DNA of 64,000 nucleotides from Branchiostoma lanceolatum (Eukaryota; Chordata; Leptocardii; Amphioxiformes; Branchiostomatidae), in assembly GCF_035083965.1 (NCBI RefSeq), contig NC_089723.1, forward strand, positions 21,568,193 through 21,632,192, in the 5' to 3' direction. Both the position numbers and the translations under genes were made by a program. Each line of letters begins with the position of its first letter. The stretch's first letter is position 1. Of the stretch, positions 12,769-22,336 are shown piece after piece. A model generated the notes under the pieces. The model ran no database searches and had not been told where the DNA came from. It was given only the letters and a program-made list of their open reading frames with translations.

Positions 12769-13527
12769 ATCTGGAGATGAGAATGGATCTGTTAAACACT
12801 TCTCTGTTGTTGATCTTGTTACTCTCTGTGGTCTTTCTGAGACCTTAGCCGTATGATAGCTGTATGGCATATGTTATGATATGATACAATAACATCAGTT
12901 GGCGACCAACCATCGTTGTTTGAAAATCACCTTGTTGACAACAATCTGAAGCAATCGGAAAGGAAATCTTGTAAATTCACATATAACTGTGACTGTGAAA
13001 AAAATTGTGCTACTAAAAACTCATATATAAGATATGATACATTGGAATTGCCTTCAGATTATGCTGTGGAAACATTTTGTTGGTATGATTTTTTTTTGCC
13101 AACGACCAAGGAATTTTTGCCATGGCAATATAAAGACACCTTGAGTATAGGAAGAAAGTGGTCTTGGTGTGCTGGTGTTTCCAGTACAGTTAGGTTTTTC
13201 TAATATCGGAGAGGAGTAAAGTATGTTGCTTGAATTTGTATCATCTGAACTTACATGTAAATGACTGTAATTGTAAATCTCATGAATTTGATTCTAGTGC
13301 TTAAATGTAAAAAACAGTGAAGCAACTTAAAGACTTTGTTCTGATGTGGAAATGTTTTTTATATACCACTTTTGTACATACGTGAAACAGTTTGGTTTTT
13401 ATTTTTGCATCTGGCTATTCTTGTGATGAACATGCATTACATTTATATTTATATTCAAGAATGTGGAAAGGAATATTTAGTAATTGATGGCCACTGTATT
13501 CTACATGCATGATTTTTATCTTCATAG
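12769..13527 (+). other. Proximal 3' UTR of the MS4A-like gene
   Basis: Between the stop codon and the retrotransposon no AATAAA or ATTAAA was found on the plus strand. The first good AATAAA on the far side of the element is at 20479-20484. The original 3' UTR was probably interrupted by the insertion. Confidence 0.4.
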
Positions 13528-13688
13528 TGTAAGTTACCACTTACAGGCCGACCCAAGGAGGAGACGGGACGAGGATTCAACGGAACGCTGTGTATATTTG
13601 TAACGCATCTGGTCCTCTACATGTGCTATTTTACCTCTGACCCCCGGGTCATACCATTCGGACCCGGGGTATATTTATGGACTCTACA
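13528..13688 (-). repeat. 3' LTR of the Ty3/Gypsy element
   Basis: 161 bp, TG...CA ends, identical to 19471-19631. One end carries TGTAAGT-TACC-ACTTACA. Inside is an inverted repeat CCCCGGGTC / GACCCGGGG around 13650-13678, next to an AT-rich TATA-like block (ATAAATATA on the minus strand). Confidence 0.93.
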
Positions 13689-13703
13689 TGCTTCCCCCCC
13701 TAC
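13689..13703 (-). other. Polypurine tract
   Basis: Minus strand GTAGGGGGGGAAGCA abuts the 3' LTR, the expected site for plus-strand DNA priming. Confidence 0.75.
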
Positions 13704-13900
13704 GAGGAATGAACTTCTCCTGAAGTTATAGCGAACTACATACTAAATACTTTGAATAATATTTAAACAAACGGGCTAATGCTTCGTGGGGACGGTACAT
13801 TAGAATAACAACTGTATAACTGTCTGTTACCGTATATAAATGTGTGTTGCTACTGTATACAACTGTATATTACTGTATATAACTATATAAAGATAAAGGC

Positions 13901-14039
13901 ACTGACGAATAACTAATTGTCTGCATTGTCGATCCAAGTACAAATTGTGCACTGACGAATAACTAATTGTCCGCATAGTCAGTCCAAGGACAAATTGTGC
14001 ACTGACGAATAACTTATTGTCCGCATAGTCAGTCCAAGA
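13901..14039 (-). repeat. 50-bp tandem repeats at the 3' end of pol
   Basis: Units start at 13901, 13951 and 14001 (actgacgaataacta...). The third unit is incomplete and includes the last pol codons and the stop codon, so the array grew out of the coding end. Confidence 0.8.
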
Positions 14040-17000
14040 ATCGGGAAGGCAGTCGTATTTGACGACCTCTCCGAGTGGTCACTGACGTCAGCGTCGAAGT
14101 GGCCCCCTGGGACTGCGGTTCGGGCTGCGTGGTCGCTGGTGCCTGCATCGGAGTGGCGCCCTGGGACTGCGGCTCGGACCTCGTAGTCGCTGGTGCCTGC
14201 ATCGGAGTGGCGCCCTGGGACTGCAGCTCGGGGGGGGGGTGGGCGCGCCGACCCGCTGGTGCAACATTTGCGTTGGAATGACATTTCTTTAGTCTATTGA
14301 AGTGCACTACTTGGTGTTTACCGTTGTCGTCTCGTAACTTGTATGTAACCCCTGGCTCGAGTCGTTTTACAACCGTGTATGGGCCCTTCCACCTGGGTTT
14401 TAGTTTTTGTCGCAAGGTGGTGGGGTCATGAAGCCAGACCCTGTCTCCCTCCTGATAGGCTCTGTGCGATACCTTGGCGTCATATGCCAACTTTTGTTTC
14501 TGGCCCGCCAATCGAGTGTTCTGTCGCACCTCCTTAAAGGCCGTCCGGAGACTGGTCGTTAACTTCCGAGCATAGGACATTGTTGAGGGGGTAGTTGGCG
14601 ATGCTTGTGGGGTCGGACCGAGTATCACGTCTGCTGGCAGGTTTGCTTCCCTCCCGTGGGTAAGGAAAAAGGGTGTGTAACCTGTTGAGGCATGCACCGC
14701 AGTGTTGTAAGCGAGTAAGACGTGCGGGAGGTGGTCATCCCAGTCATCAACGGTGGTAGAGACGTATTTGGACAACATGTCTTTCAATGTTCTGTTGAAA
14801 CGTTCCACAAGACCGTCTCCTTGTGGATGGTAAGGGGTAGTCCGGCTCTTGTCTATGCCAAGAGCGTCGTATAGCGCTCGCATGGTGGCTGCTTCGAATT
14901 GGCGTCCCTGGTCCGAATGGAGACTCCTCGGAACGCCATGCTCACGGATGTATTCTTTGAAAATGGTGTGGGCCACTGTTGAGGCATCCTGGCGCATGAG
15001 AGGGTATGCATTAACGAATTTCGTGTAGAAGTCTTGCAGGACAAGGCAATAACGATTTCCACTTTTCGAGGTGGGCAGCTCCGTGAGGTCCATTGCTACC
15101 TTGTCGAAGGGACGAAGGGCCTGAATTGGTTTTAGGGGTGCCCGTGCTGCTGGCGTTGGTGTTGTCCTTTTGGCGCATTGAACACACGCCCTACACCACT
15201 TTTTTACCTCCTGAGTCATCCCAGGCCAATAGAAGCGTATGTATACCCGTTGAAGGGTCTTGGCTGGTCCCAGGTGGCCAGAGAGAGGTCTGTTGTGTAG
15301 CTCTCTTAGGATGGCAGGCACTAATGCCTTGGGTGCAATCCGCTGGTGTAGTAGACGAGACGCGGGCCTCCATCGGCGGTATAGTATACCGCCCTTGACA
15401 GTCAAGTTAGGATACTGGTGCCACAGGGACTTTAAGTAGCGTCCTCTGTGCTGAATGGCATTGAAAGAAGGTCGGCCCCGTCGACCGAGTTTCCACTGGA
15501 GGACTTCCGCTATGTCAGGGTCTGCTTCTTGTGCTTGACGCAGATTATCAGACGACAGGGATGATCCCACTGAAGTGTCATCTGACGAGTTGGTTGACGT
15601 TGCTGGTTGCTGGTCAACCGCTGCGATTGTGGTTGTCGGTGCCTTAGTTGTGGAAATGTTTCCTGCTGCGGCCGCAAGCGATGTGGGTGGCTCACTTGCA
15701 GGCAGGCTGGGATGCTGCTCTGGCTCCATGCGTTGCCGTGCTAGTACCTTTGGATCCGTTTGGTCAGGGTCCTTGTCGGCAAGGGGAATGGTCGCCTGAG
15801 AGCTGGTGTCTCTCTCTATTGGAGGGCGGCGAGACATGGCATCCGCATTGCAGTGAGACTTTCCGGGGCGGTAGACGATGCTAAACTGATAGGTGGAAAG
15901 CTCAACGGCCCATCTTGTACGTCGGCCAGTGGGGTCGTTGGCAATAAGCTTAGGGCTCAGGCCACCGACGAGTGGTTTGTGATCGGTGACAACAGTAAAC
16001 GTATGTCCAGCCAAGTAGGAGCTGTAATGGCGAACACTCCAGACGATGGCCCATAGCTCTCTGTCATATGTAGACCAGTTACGCTCCTGTTTGGTGAGAG
16101 TTTTGCTGGCGTAGGAGATCACTCGTTCCCCTGCTGGATCTGGATGAGTCAAGACAGCCCCCACAGCCGCGTTTGAGGCATCTGTGTATAATGTGAGAGG
16201 GCGATGGAAGTCCGGGTATGCTAACACTGGCGGGGTAACGAGGGCTTCTCGCAAGGAGTCAAATGCTGCTTGGCAGGCATTGGTCCAGCAGAATGTAACG
16301 TTCTTCCTCGTCAATGCAACCAAGGGGTCTGCGATGTGAGCAAAATTCTGGATGAATTTCCTGTAGTAAGATGCCAGGCCCAGAAATGCTCTGATCTCAG
16401 CTGTAGATGTTGGGGTTGGCCAGTTCTTGACTTTCTCCGTGTTGGCCGGGTCGGGTTGGATTCCTCGTTTCGAGACAACATGGCCGAGGAAACGGACTTG
16501 CGGTCGTGCGAACTGGCATTTCTTGGAGTTGAGCTTAAGGTTGGCTGTACGACAGCGTTGGAAGATCTCTTCCAAGGTGGCCAAGTGTTCTGGGAAGGTC
16601 CGTGAGAACACAATGATGTCGTCCAAGTATGCTAAGCAGGAGCGCCAGTCTAGCCCAGCGAGGAGAAGCTCCATCAGGCGTTGAAAGGTCGATGGCGCAT
16701 TCGTAAGTCCGAAGGCCATGACCTTGAACTGGAAGAGGCCGCGTCCTGTCGTGAATGCTGACTTTTCACGGTCATCAGGGTCAAGGTCAACTTGCCAGTA
16801 ACCTGAGGTCATGTCCAGTGTGGTGAAGAATGCGGCACCGGACAATGCGTCGATAACATCATCAGTCCTGGGTAGGGGATGTGCATCTTTGATCGTTGCC
16901 TGATTCAATTTGCGGTAATCAACGCAGAAACGAAATGAGCCATCCTTTTTCCGGGCTAACACCACCGGAGAGGCCCATGGGCTGCTGCTTGGCTCGATAA

Positions 17001-18015
17001 CATCGTCTGCGAGCATGGCCTCCACTTGTCGATGGATTTCAGCTTGGCGGTGGATGGGCGTACGGTGAGGTCGTTGTTTGATAGGCGGGCTGTCCCCGGT
17101 GAGGATCCGGTGAGAAGTCAGGTTAGTACGGCCCCTATCCCTAGGGGAAGTGCTGAAGACATCCGAGTAAGTGTCTACCAGCTTTTGCAGTTGCTCCGTC
17201 TGCATTGGGGAGAGATCTGAGTGCTGGAGATTGAGGGGCGGAGGTGTTGGAGCCGGTGTGGGAGGGGATGGGCCTAAATAGTCTGCGATGTCATCATCTT
17301 CAAGGGCCCAGAAGGAGCCCATGGGTGTGTCTGGGTGTAGTGTAATAGGTTTGTCAGTGGTGTTGGTGACCTCGGCATACGACTTGGCATGGTCGGCTGC
17401 CGCAACTGTCCGTGCTACGGCCAAACCCCTATCCTCGTAGCTACGTGGCTCGAGCAAGCCGACGAAGTTGTGGGGCGTGGTGCCAGTGGAGTTCCGAGGT
17501 GTTAGGGACAATGGAACAGCCATGACTGCGCGAGGCGGAATAGTGGTGATTCGGCAGACAGATGCATGACAGAGTCGCGGGACGAGTTCAGTTGTCGTTA
17601 GCAAGGGCACCGTTGTATCCCCTATGGTAAGTATTCCCTGTCCGGTATCGAGGACAACGTGGTTCTCAGTGCAGAAGTCCCAGCCGAGAATGGCTGGCTG
17701 GTCACTTCCCCGGACAACGTGCACAGGATGGGTGGTTTCATAGTTGCCCAGGCGGAGGTGAACTTCTAAAACACCAAGCACATCCAGTGGATGGCCAGTC
17801 ACAGATTTGGCGGGAGTTACCATGGGAGTAAGGGAGGACTGGCGTAGAGAAGGAATGGTGTCACGAAGGTCTTCCCCGATAAGGGATATGGCTGATCCCG
17901 TGTCAATGAGAACTTGTGTAGAGTGTCCATCAAGGATGGCTGTGGTAGAAGATGTGTGGGCCTTGGAACGTTCTACTGGCGGTCGGCCCGTCGAGCCAGC
18001 AGTCTGTCGTTTCCC
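14029..18015 (-). CDS. pol: Pol polyprotein (protease, RT, RNase H, integrase), expressed by -1 frameshift
   Basis: The open frame extends upstream of the first Met (17823) through the protease active site LIDTGSA to the slippery site at 18009-18015. Residues counted from that Met: end of protease (AILGWDF, about 44), RT with FRFCVDYRKLN (about 298) and the catalytic YLDD (about 400), RNase H with TDAS (about 547), RELW and TDHKPL, integrase zinc finger (H-H-C-C, about 843-880), DDE core (MDLTELP about 911, HSDQGRQF about 970, ERFNRTLKD about 1007), and a GPY/F-type C-terminal module (WKGPYTVV). The tail holds three 17-residue repeats around EPQSQGATPMQA. There is no stop or frameshift inside. 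Role: makes cDNA from the element's RNA and inserts it. Confidence 0.92.
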   Translation of the reverse strand, partial: GKRQTAGSTGRPPVERSKAHTSSTTAILDGHSTQVLIDTGSAISLIGEDLRDTIPSLRQSSLTPMVTPAKSVTGHPLDVLGVLEVHLRLGNYETTHPVHVVRGSDQPAILGWDFCTENHVVLDTGQGILTIGDTTVPLLTTTELVPRLCHASVCRITTIPPRAVMAVPLSLTPRNSTGTTPHNFVGLLEPRSYEDRGLAVARTVAAADHAKSYAEVTNTTDKPITLHPDTPMGSFWALEDDDIADYLGPSPPTPAPTPPPLNLQHSDLSPMQTEQLQKLVDTYSDVFSTSPRDRGRTNLTSHRILTGDSPPIKQRPHRTPIHRQAEIHRQVEAMLADDVIEPSSSPWASPVVLARKKDGSFRFCVDYRKLNQATIKDAHPLPRTDDVIDALSGAAFFTTLDMTSGYWQVDLDPDDREKSAFTTGRGLFQFKVMAFGLTNAPSTFQRLMELLLAGLDWRSCLAYLDDIIVFSRTFPEHLATLEEIFQRCRTANLKLNSKKCQFARPQVRFLGHVVSKRGIQPDPANTEKVKNWPTPTSTAEIRAFLGLASYYRKFIQNFAHIADPLVALTRKNVTFCWTNACQAAFDSLREALVTPPVLAYPDFHRPLTLYTDASNAAVGAVLTHPDPAGERVISYASKTLTKQERNWSTYDRELWAIVWSVRHYSSYLAGHTFTVVTDHKPLVGGLSPKLIANDPTGRRTRWAVELSTYQFSIVYRPGKSHCNADAMSRRPPIERDTSSQATIPLADKDPDQTDPKVLARQRMEPEQHPSLPASEPPTSLAAAAGNISTTKAPTTTIAAVDQQPATSTNSSDDTSVGSSLSSDNLRQAQEADPDIAEVLQWKLGRRGRPSFNAIQHRGRYLKSLWHQYPNLTVKGGILYRRWRPASRLLHQRIAPKALVPAILRELHNRPLSGHLGPAKTLQRVYIRFYWPGMTQEVKKWCRACVQCAKRTTPTPAARAPLKPIQALRPFDKVAMDLTELPTSKSGNRYCLVLQDFYTKFVNAYPLMRQDASTVAHTIFKEYIREHGVPRSLHSDQGRQFEAATMRALYDALGIDKSRTTPYHPQGDGLVERFNRTLKDMLSKYVSTTVDDWDDHLPHVLLAYNTAVHASTGYTPFFLTHGREANLPADVILGPTPQASPTTPSTMSYARKLTTSLRTAFKEVRQNTRLAGQKQKLAYDAKVSHRAYQEGDRVWLHDPTTLRQKLKPRWKGPYTVVKRLEPGVTYKLRDDNGKHQVVHFNRLKKCHSNANVAPAGRRAHPPPELQSQGATPMQAPATTRSEPQSQGATPMQAPATTQPEPQSQGATSTLTSVTTRRGRQIRLPSRFLD

Positions 18016-19337
18016 TGGTTGTGCGGGGATGAGAAGCGGACTGAGCGTGGTGAGCGAGAGCGGCGATCAGGTGATCGAGATGGCGAACGTGGACGATTGT
18101 CGTATGATCCCGTTGGCCTGTACGGAGAACGAGAGCGAGGGGCTGGGGATGAGTACTGAGAACGAGAGCGAGGGGCTGGGGATGAGTACTGCGAACGAGA
18201 GCGAGGAGCTGGGGGTGAGTACGGAGAACGAGAGCGAGGAGCTGGGGATGACAGCTGCTGGCTCTGCAGTAGGTCTGTGAGCTGGCGCACCTGTTGGGCC
18301 AAGTCAGCCACTTCAGCCTCTAGGTGATCCTGGCGGCGCTGTTGGATGGCATTGATGCCACACTCTGGTGAGGAACCGGTACGCTGTTTGACCGCCAGCA
18401 CTGCTTGCTCATGTAGTGTTGCGACATCCACTGCTTTCTGCAAGGTAGGGGGATTTGCCTCAACTACACGCTGCAGTGTATCCGCATCTAGACCATTGAT
18501 AAAGTGGGTTAGCGTCATGCCCTTGATGGCAACCGCGTCGCAACCTTTGTAGGCGCGTTGCACCAGCCGTTCCAGTTCTGCAGCAAACACGGTAAAGGTC
18601 TCACCAGGTTGGCGTTTGCGGGATGCCAGCTGGTGCTGGAATGTGAACAAGAAACGGTCCTGTGAGAAGGCATGAGACAACGCTTCATGAGCTTGAGAGT
18701 AGTCTTCTTGGACGGAGCGAGGCAGGCTGATGAAGTATGTGAACGCCGCCCCATCTAGAAAGGTTGGGAACACCTTTGAACATGCGTTGTAGTCATAGCT
18801 CTGAGATACTGTGTAGAGATAGAACTTGTGGTGCCAAACTGCATAATCCTCCTCTCCCTCACCCCTAAAACGGGGGGGTAAATGTGTTTTGCAGTGGGTC
18901 TGTGGTTGTGCTGGCATGTATCCAGGTGAAAACTGTGGTGGGAGACCATACGCTTTGGCTGCAGTGACCCCATGCTGGACGGTAGGCCCAGGGCCGAATT
19001 CCGTGGGAAACTGCTGTGGAGGGCCCTTGCTGGCTGCCTGGCTGTGGGGAAATGAGGATGGAGCAGTCGGTGCATACATGGATGAGGGTGGTGGCCGCTG
19101 CACTGAGGTAGTCTTTGGACGGACTGGTGGTGGGAGACCCACGTCTGGGTTGGGGAGGGCAGACATGGATGTCCCGGCACTAACTGCTGGCTGTGGAATT
19201 GGTTGGAATGCTACTGTAGGGTGGGAAATCATCGAGGATGGTACAGAATAGGTAACGGGAGGCGCAGCGTACATGTAGGTAGAAGACGTGAACGGGTATG
19301 TGGTACCTGACTCCGGGTCTTTGAACGTTGGCTCCAT
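17973..19337 (-). CDS. gag: Gag protein of the Ty3/Gypsy element
   Basis: 454 residues. The P/Q/S-rich N terminus (about 1-150) is followed by a capsid-like helical part (about 150-330) with HLPPRFRGEGEEDYAVW, FLDGAAFTYF and the TLTHFINGL region, as in retrotransposon Gag. A coiled-coil-prone stretch (about 345-372) precedes four 12-residue repeats of the type SSPAPRSRSQY and an RS-rich end (RSPSRSPDRRSRSP). No CCHC zinc knuckle is present; the RS/arginine-rich tail may bind the RNA instead (inference). Gag ends at TAG; pol overlaps it in the -1 frame. Gag forms the particle that packages the element's RNA. Confidence 0.88.
   Translation of the reverse strand: MEPTFKDPESGTTYPFTSSTYMYAAPPVTYSVPSSMISHPTVAFQPIPQPAVSAGTSMSALPNPDVGLPPPVRPKTTSVQRPPPSSMYAPTAPSSFPHSQAASKGPPQQFPTEFGPGPTVQHGVTAAKAYGLPPQFSPGYMPAQPQTHCKTHLPPRFRGEGEEDYAVWHHKFYLYTVSQSYDYNACSKVFPTFLDGAAFTYFISLPRSVQEDYSQAHEALSHAFSQDRFLFTFQHQLASRKRQPGETFTVFAAELERLVQRAYKGCDAVAIKGMTLTHFINGLDADTLQRVVEANPPTLQKAVDVATLHEQAVLAVKQRTGSSPECGINAIQQRRQDHLEAEVADLAQQVRQLTDLLQSQQLSSPAPRSRSPYSPPAPRSRSQYSSPAPRSRSQYSSPAPRSRSPYRPTGSYDNRPRSPSRSPDRRSRSPRSVRFSSPHNQGNDRLLARRADRQ
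17976..18015 (-). promoter_or_regulatory. -1 ribosomal frameshift signal between gag and pol
   Basis: GGGAAAC (18015-18009) sits in the gag frame as G GGA AAC, a classical X XXY YYZ heptamer. Slipping back one base leads directly into the open pol frame. About 9 nt further on, CTGGC...GCCAG with inner TCG/CGA can form a stimulatory stem before the gag stop. Confidence 0.82.
18110..18250 (-). repeat. 36-bp coding tandem repeat in gag
   Basis: About four copies of a 36-bp unit (gaacgagagcgagg...ggtgagtac on the plus strand) encode the SSPAPRSRSQY repeats of Gag. Confidence 0.75.
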
Positions 19338-19451
19338 TGTTCAGTCGGTGGTAGGTGGGGTGGGAGGGGGGCGAGGAGAAGTCGGTGCGTAGAAAAAATG
19401 TCCTCCGAGTTCGTGGAAGGGCTGGAACGCCGGTGACGTTGGCTCGAAGTG

Positions 19452-19470
19452 ATCCCGCCGCTGCCGCCAA
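19452..19470 (-). other. Primer-binding site
   Basis: Directly behind the 5' LTR (one T spacer) the minus strand reads TGGCGGCAGCGGCGGGAT. Its complement ends CCGCTGCCGCCA, which resembles the 3' end of a leucine-type tRNA (acceptor CGCTGCC) with a changed discriminator base. The tRNA assignment is tentative; the position and the TGG start are clear. Confidence 0.6.
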
Positions 19471-19631
19471 TGTAAGTTACCACTTACAGGCCGACCCAAG
19501 GAGGAGACGGGACGAGGATTCAACGGAACGCTGTGTATATTTGTAACGCATCTGGTCCTCTACATGTGCTATTTTACCTCTGACCCCCGGGTCATACCAT
19601 TCGGACCCGGGGTATATTTATGGACTCTACA
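19471..19631 (-). repeat. 5' LTR of the Ty3/Gypsy element
   Basis: Identical in length and sequence to the LTR at 13528-13688. On the minus strand it starts TGTAGAGTCC and ends ACTTACA, directly followed by the primer-binding site. Confidence 0.93.
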
Positions 19632-19635
19632 ATAG

Positions 19636-20506
19636 TATTTGATATTACATGCTACATGTATTATTATTTTTACAGCATTTGATATCTTAAGGGGCTAAAT
19701 TACTAAACAAACAAAGAATTCTACACATTCAATCATTCTCTTTGGTGAATTGACATTGATGAGAAAAGTAATCTTTTTTAGTTTCGTCTTTTAAGTTTTT
19801 TTAACGATGCATCAAACTTTTTGTGATATACAGTTACTAAACCAACAGATTTCCAATACAAATACAGGCATACAAATTAAGTCCAATCTTTAACTTAGGT
19901 CAAGGAGATTGATATGTAACTACTAGAATCAACAACAATCGACTAAGATACTACAGAGAATGTTACAACATTGCTCGCTGAATTACAACAACCCGATATG
20001 ACTGGACACAAAATAGGTATTTTCAATGCAAAGTAATTTCTTGTTCTCTTATTCAAAGGTGTATCTACAGTGTTGAATATCAGCTGGGTAAATGTATTCT
20101 CCAGTTTATGAAAGCAGATAGATGTAGAAAGTACTGTACAGGATGTAATGATGATGAGATGATTCTAGTGGATAATTAGATACATCGATGTGTACACGTA
20201 CTCTAGTGACGGCACTAGTGGACTAGAAAACACAAAGGTACCAGTAACGACATGACTTGTATTGTTAACAGTTGTAATTACAACGTGCCATTTGGTCATG
20301 GCACGCACTGCATCGATCGTTTAATGCTGCACTACGAATACAATTGATATTAAAATAACAATGATCAACCGTGTTCTAAATACTAACTTGTTTTGTTGTT
20401 GTTTTGACTTTGTTTCAATGTAAGCTGACTGTTTCTTTTTAGCGTAGACATTTGGCCCAAACAGCTGTGACTACATTTAATAAAGACCGCCAATGTAGCT
20501 GGGCAT
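19636..20506. other. Region between the retrotransposon and membrane gene copy 1
   Basis: Likely holds the displaced end of the MS4A-like 3' UTR (plus AATAAA at 20479-20484) and the 3' UTR of copy 1. From about 19970 it matches 25765 onward, the start of the tandem duplication. Confidence 0.4.
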
Positions 20507-22009
20507 TTACAGCTTGCACGAGTGATTGAGAAGCATCCATGGGAAATACACGACTACAAGAATGACAGCTCCTAACAGGAAGGAACACAAAATTACCGTA
20601 AAATTCCCTTGCCTGTTGCCGGCCTTTGCCCACGATGGGATCATGTCCGAACCAAAAGTGACCGCAAATACTGCCAAGATTACCAGCACGACGGTCAATG
20701 ATATCATGTATGTAAGAGCAAACCGTTCACCCTCGATGATGTCCTTTGGAGCGTCATTAAACTTATTCAAATGGCCAAGAAGATGCCACGAAATAACACC
20801 CATTGTCGCGAATGCCGTCCAAACCAGCTCTTTTTCTGTGTTTACTATACTGACCACCCTTCCCCCCATAGTGTCAATGATCACGCTCCATTTTTCCCAT
20901 TCCAGAGTGTCTTTGTTATCTCCACTATAGCTAGCGCTGTTACAAAGCTTTTCCACTTGTGCCCTTCTCGCTTGGCAAATGAAAATCTCATGAGCTTTAT
21001 GTAACTTTTTAACACCTGCGGCGACGTAAAAGAACGGAGTCATACAGGTGACAGCAAGGTACAGCAGCTGAGTTACATGATGCGCCCATTCCATAAAGTT
21101 GGAAAGTTTCGATGAAACATAAATATTCGAAAACGAGAAGCCAACAATCGCCCCTATAAACATCGTGAGGTTGGTGAAAAACTCAACCTCTTTTCCAATG
21201 CCAAAATGACGAGACCAACTTTTCTCTTTGATTCTGTTGGATACGTCTCTGAGAACGAGGTCAGGTTGCTCCTCGCTCCTCACCATTGAATCGGCTAGAT
21301 CCTCTGTGTCAGAGGCCAATGAGACTAAGGCATTTGTCAAATCGATTACGTACCAACAGCAAAAGAATGAAGGAAAATAGAGTATTGCGAAGAATGGCAA
21401 GGAAACGAAGGCGCAAACGGCATGTGACACGTTATGCTGATGGTGAGAAAAATACCTGATTATCCATCGTAATGTAAAGAGCTGCTCACACGAAGCACAC
21501 TTGATGCTAAAATTGAGCAGGACGGAGCCGGTCCACAGGATGACGTACAGGGCAAGCAAATACCGCTTGTCGTAAACTACCTCCTGATTTATTTTGTCTT
21601 TCAGCAAATCGCGTAAGTTAATTTGATAGCACCAACGAATGATCAGTATACCTGGCGCAAATTTGTACAGGCCGATGATGAGCGAATAAGCCAGAGCTTT
21701 CTGCACCTTGTGCGGCTGGTGGCAATGAGACCACCTCCAGCCAATGTGATAGGCGTCGAATGATATGTTTTGCATGTCGTTGACTTGTTGGGGGTTTACA
21801 CTACTAGCATACACTTGTTCTGGCCATGTAATATTATCGTTAACACTTTCGTCCCATAGGCACTTCATCTGTACAACAGAGGAGAACATTAACCACCAGA
21901 GTCCTACAAAAGGCCAAAATGCTATCCAGATTGTCTTTCAGACTAACTTTGCCCCCTTGGCGATGGTCTTGAGAACGCCGACCCCGTCATTGTCTCCGGC
22001 CTCAATGAC

Positions 22010-22155
22010 TTGCTGATACGGAACTTCAATGACCTGCTGATCCGGCGGAACTTCGATGACCAGCTGATCCGGAACATTGATGACATGCTGATCCTGAACT
22101 TCACTGGCCTGTTGATCCTGAACTTCGCTGATCTGCTGATTCGCAACTGTTTGAA
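22010..22155 (-). repeat. 24-bp tandem repeat in exon 2 of copy 1
   Basis: Five to six units of about 24 bp (ctgatcctgaacttc..tg on the plus strand) encode acidic/Q-rich 8-residue repeats. Copy 2 lacks the array. Confidence 0.75.
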
Positions 22156-22315
22156 GTTCTTCGCTTGACCCAACTGATCTGGATTTTTAAACGCCAGCGA
22201 AAGAGAAAATAACATTTAAATTATGGGAATTTTACGTTCACATACTAGTTTGACTCTTAAGGTAAGATATTTTGTTACATGGGCCATAATGGCCATTAAC
22301 CCTATTCAGACGGGG

Positions 22316-22336
22316 GGCCGGGGGGGGGGGGGGGGT
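22316..22336 (+). repeat. Poly-G tract
   Basis: Six G, CC, then a run of about 18 G in the intron of membrane gene copy 1. Could form a G-quadruplex; also a place where sequencing is unreliable. Confidence 0.7.

Larger units (their letters stand above)
13524..19635 (-). mobile_element. Full-length Ty3/Gypsy LTR retrotransposon
   Basis: A 6104-bp element (13528-19631) on the minus strand, flanked by the 4-bp duplication ATAG (13524-13527 and 19632-19635). The 161-bp LTRs are identical by eye. Order on the minus strand: 5' LTR 19631-19471, primer-binding site, gag 19337-17973, pol through a -1 frameshift to 14029, a 3' region with 50-bp repeats, polypurine tract, 3' LTR 13688-13528. Protease, RT, RNase H and integrase appear in the Ty3/Gypsy order and show no internal stops. 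Identical LTRs mean a recent insertion that may still be able to move. No env-like frame is seen. Confidence 0.93.

Noticed and set aside
15510-16684. Several plus-strand frames over pol
   Set aside because: Shadows of the minus-strand pol frame.
21938-21940. TGA as selenocysteine or programmed readthrough
   Set aside because: No SECIS-like element seen, the paralogue has a serine-type position there, and the context TGA AAG is not a known readthrough motif.
21860-21947. Short intron removing the TGA in copy 1
   Set aside because: Candidate GTTAGT donor and AG acceptors give 44- or ~85-nt introns that break the frame and delete sequence conserved with copy 2.
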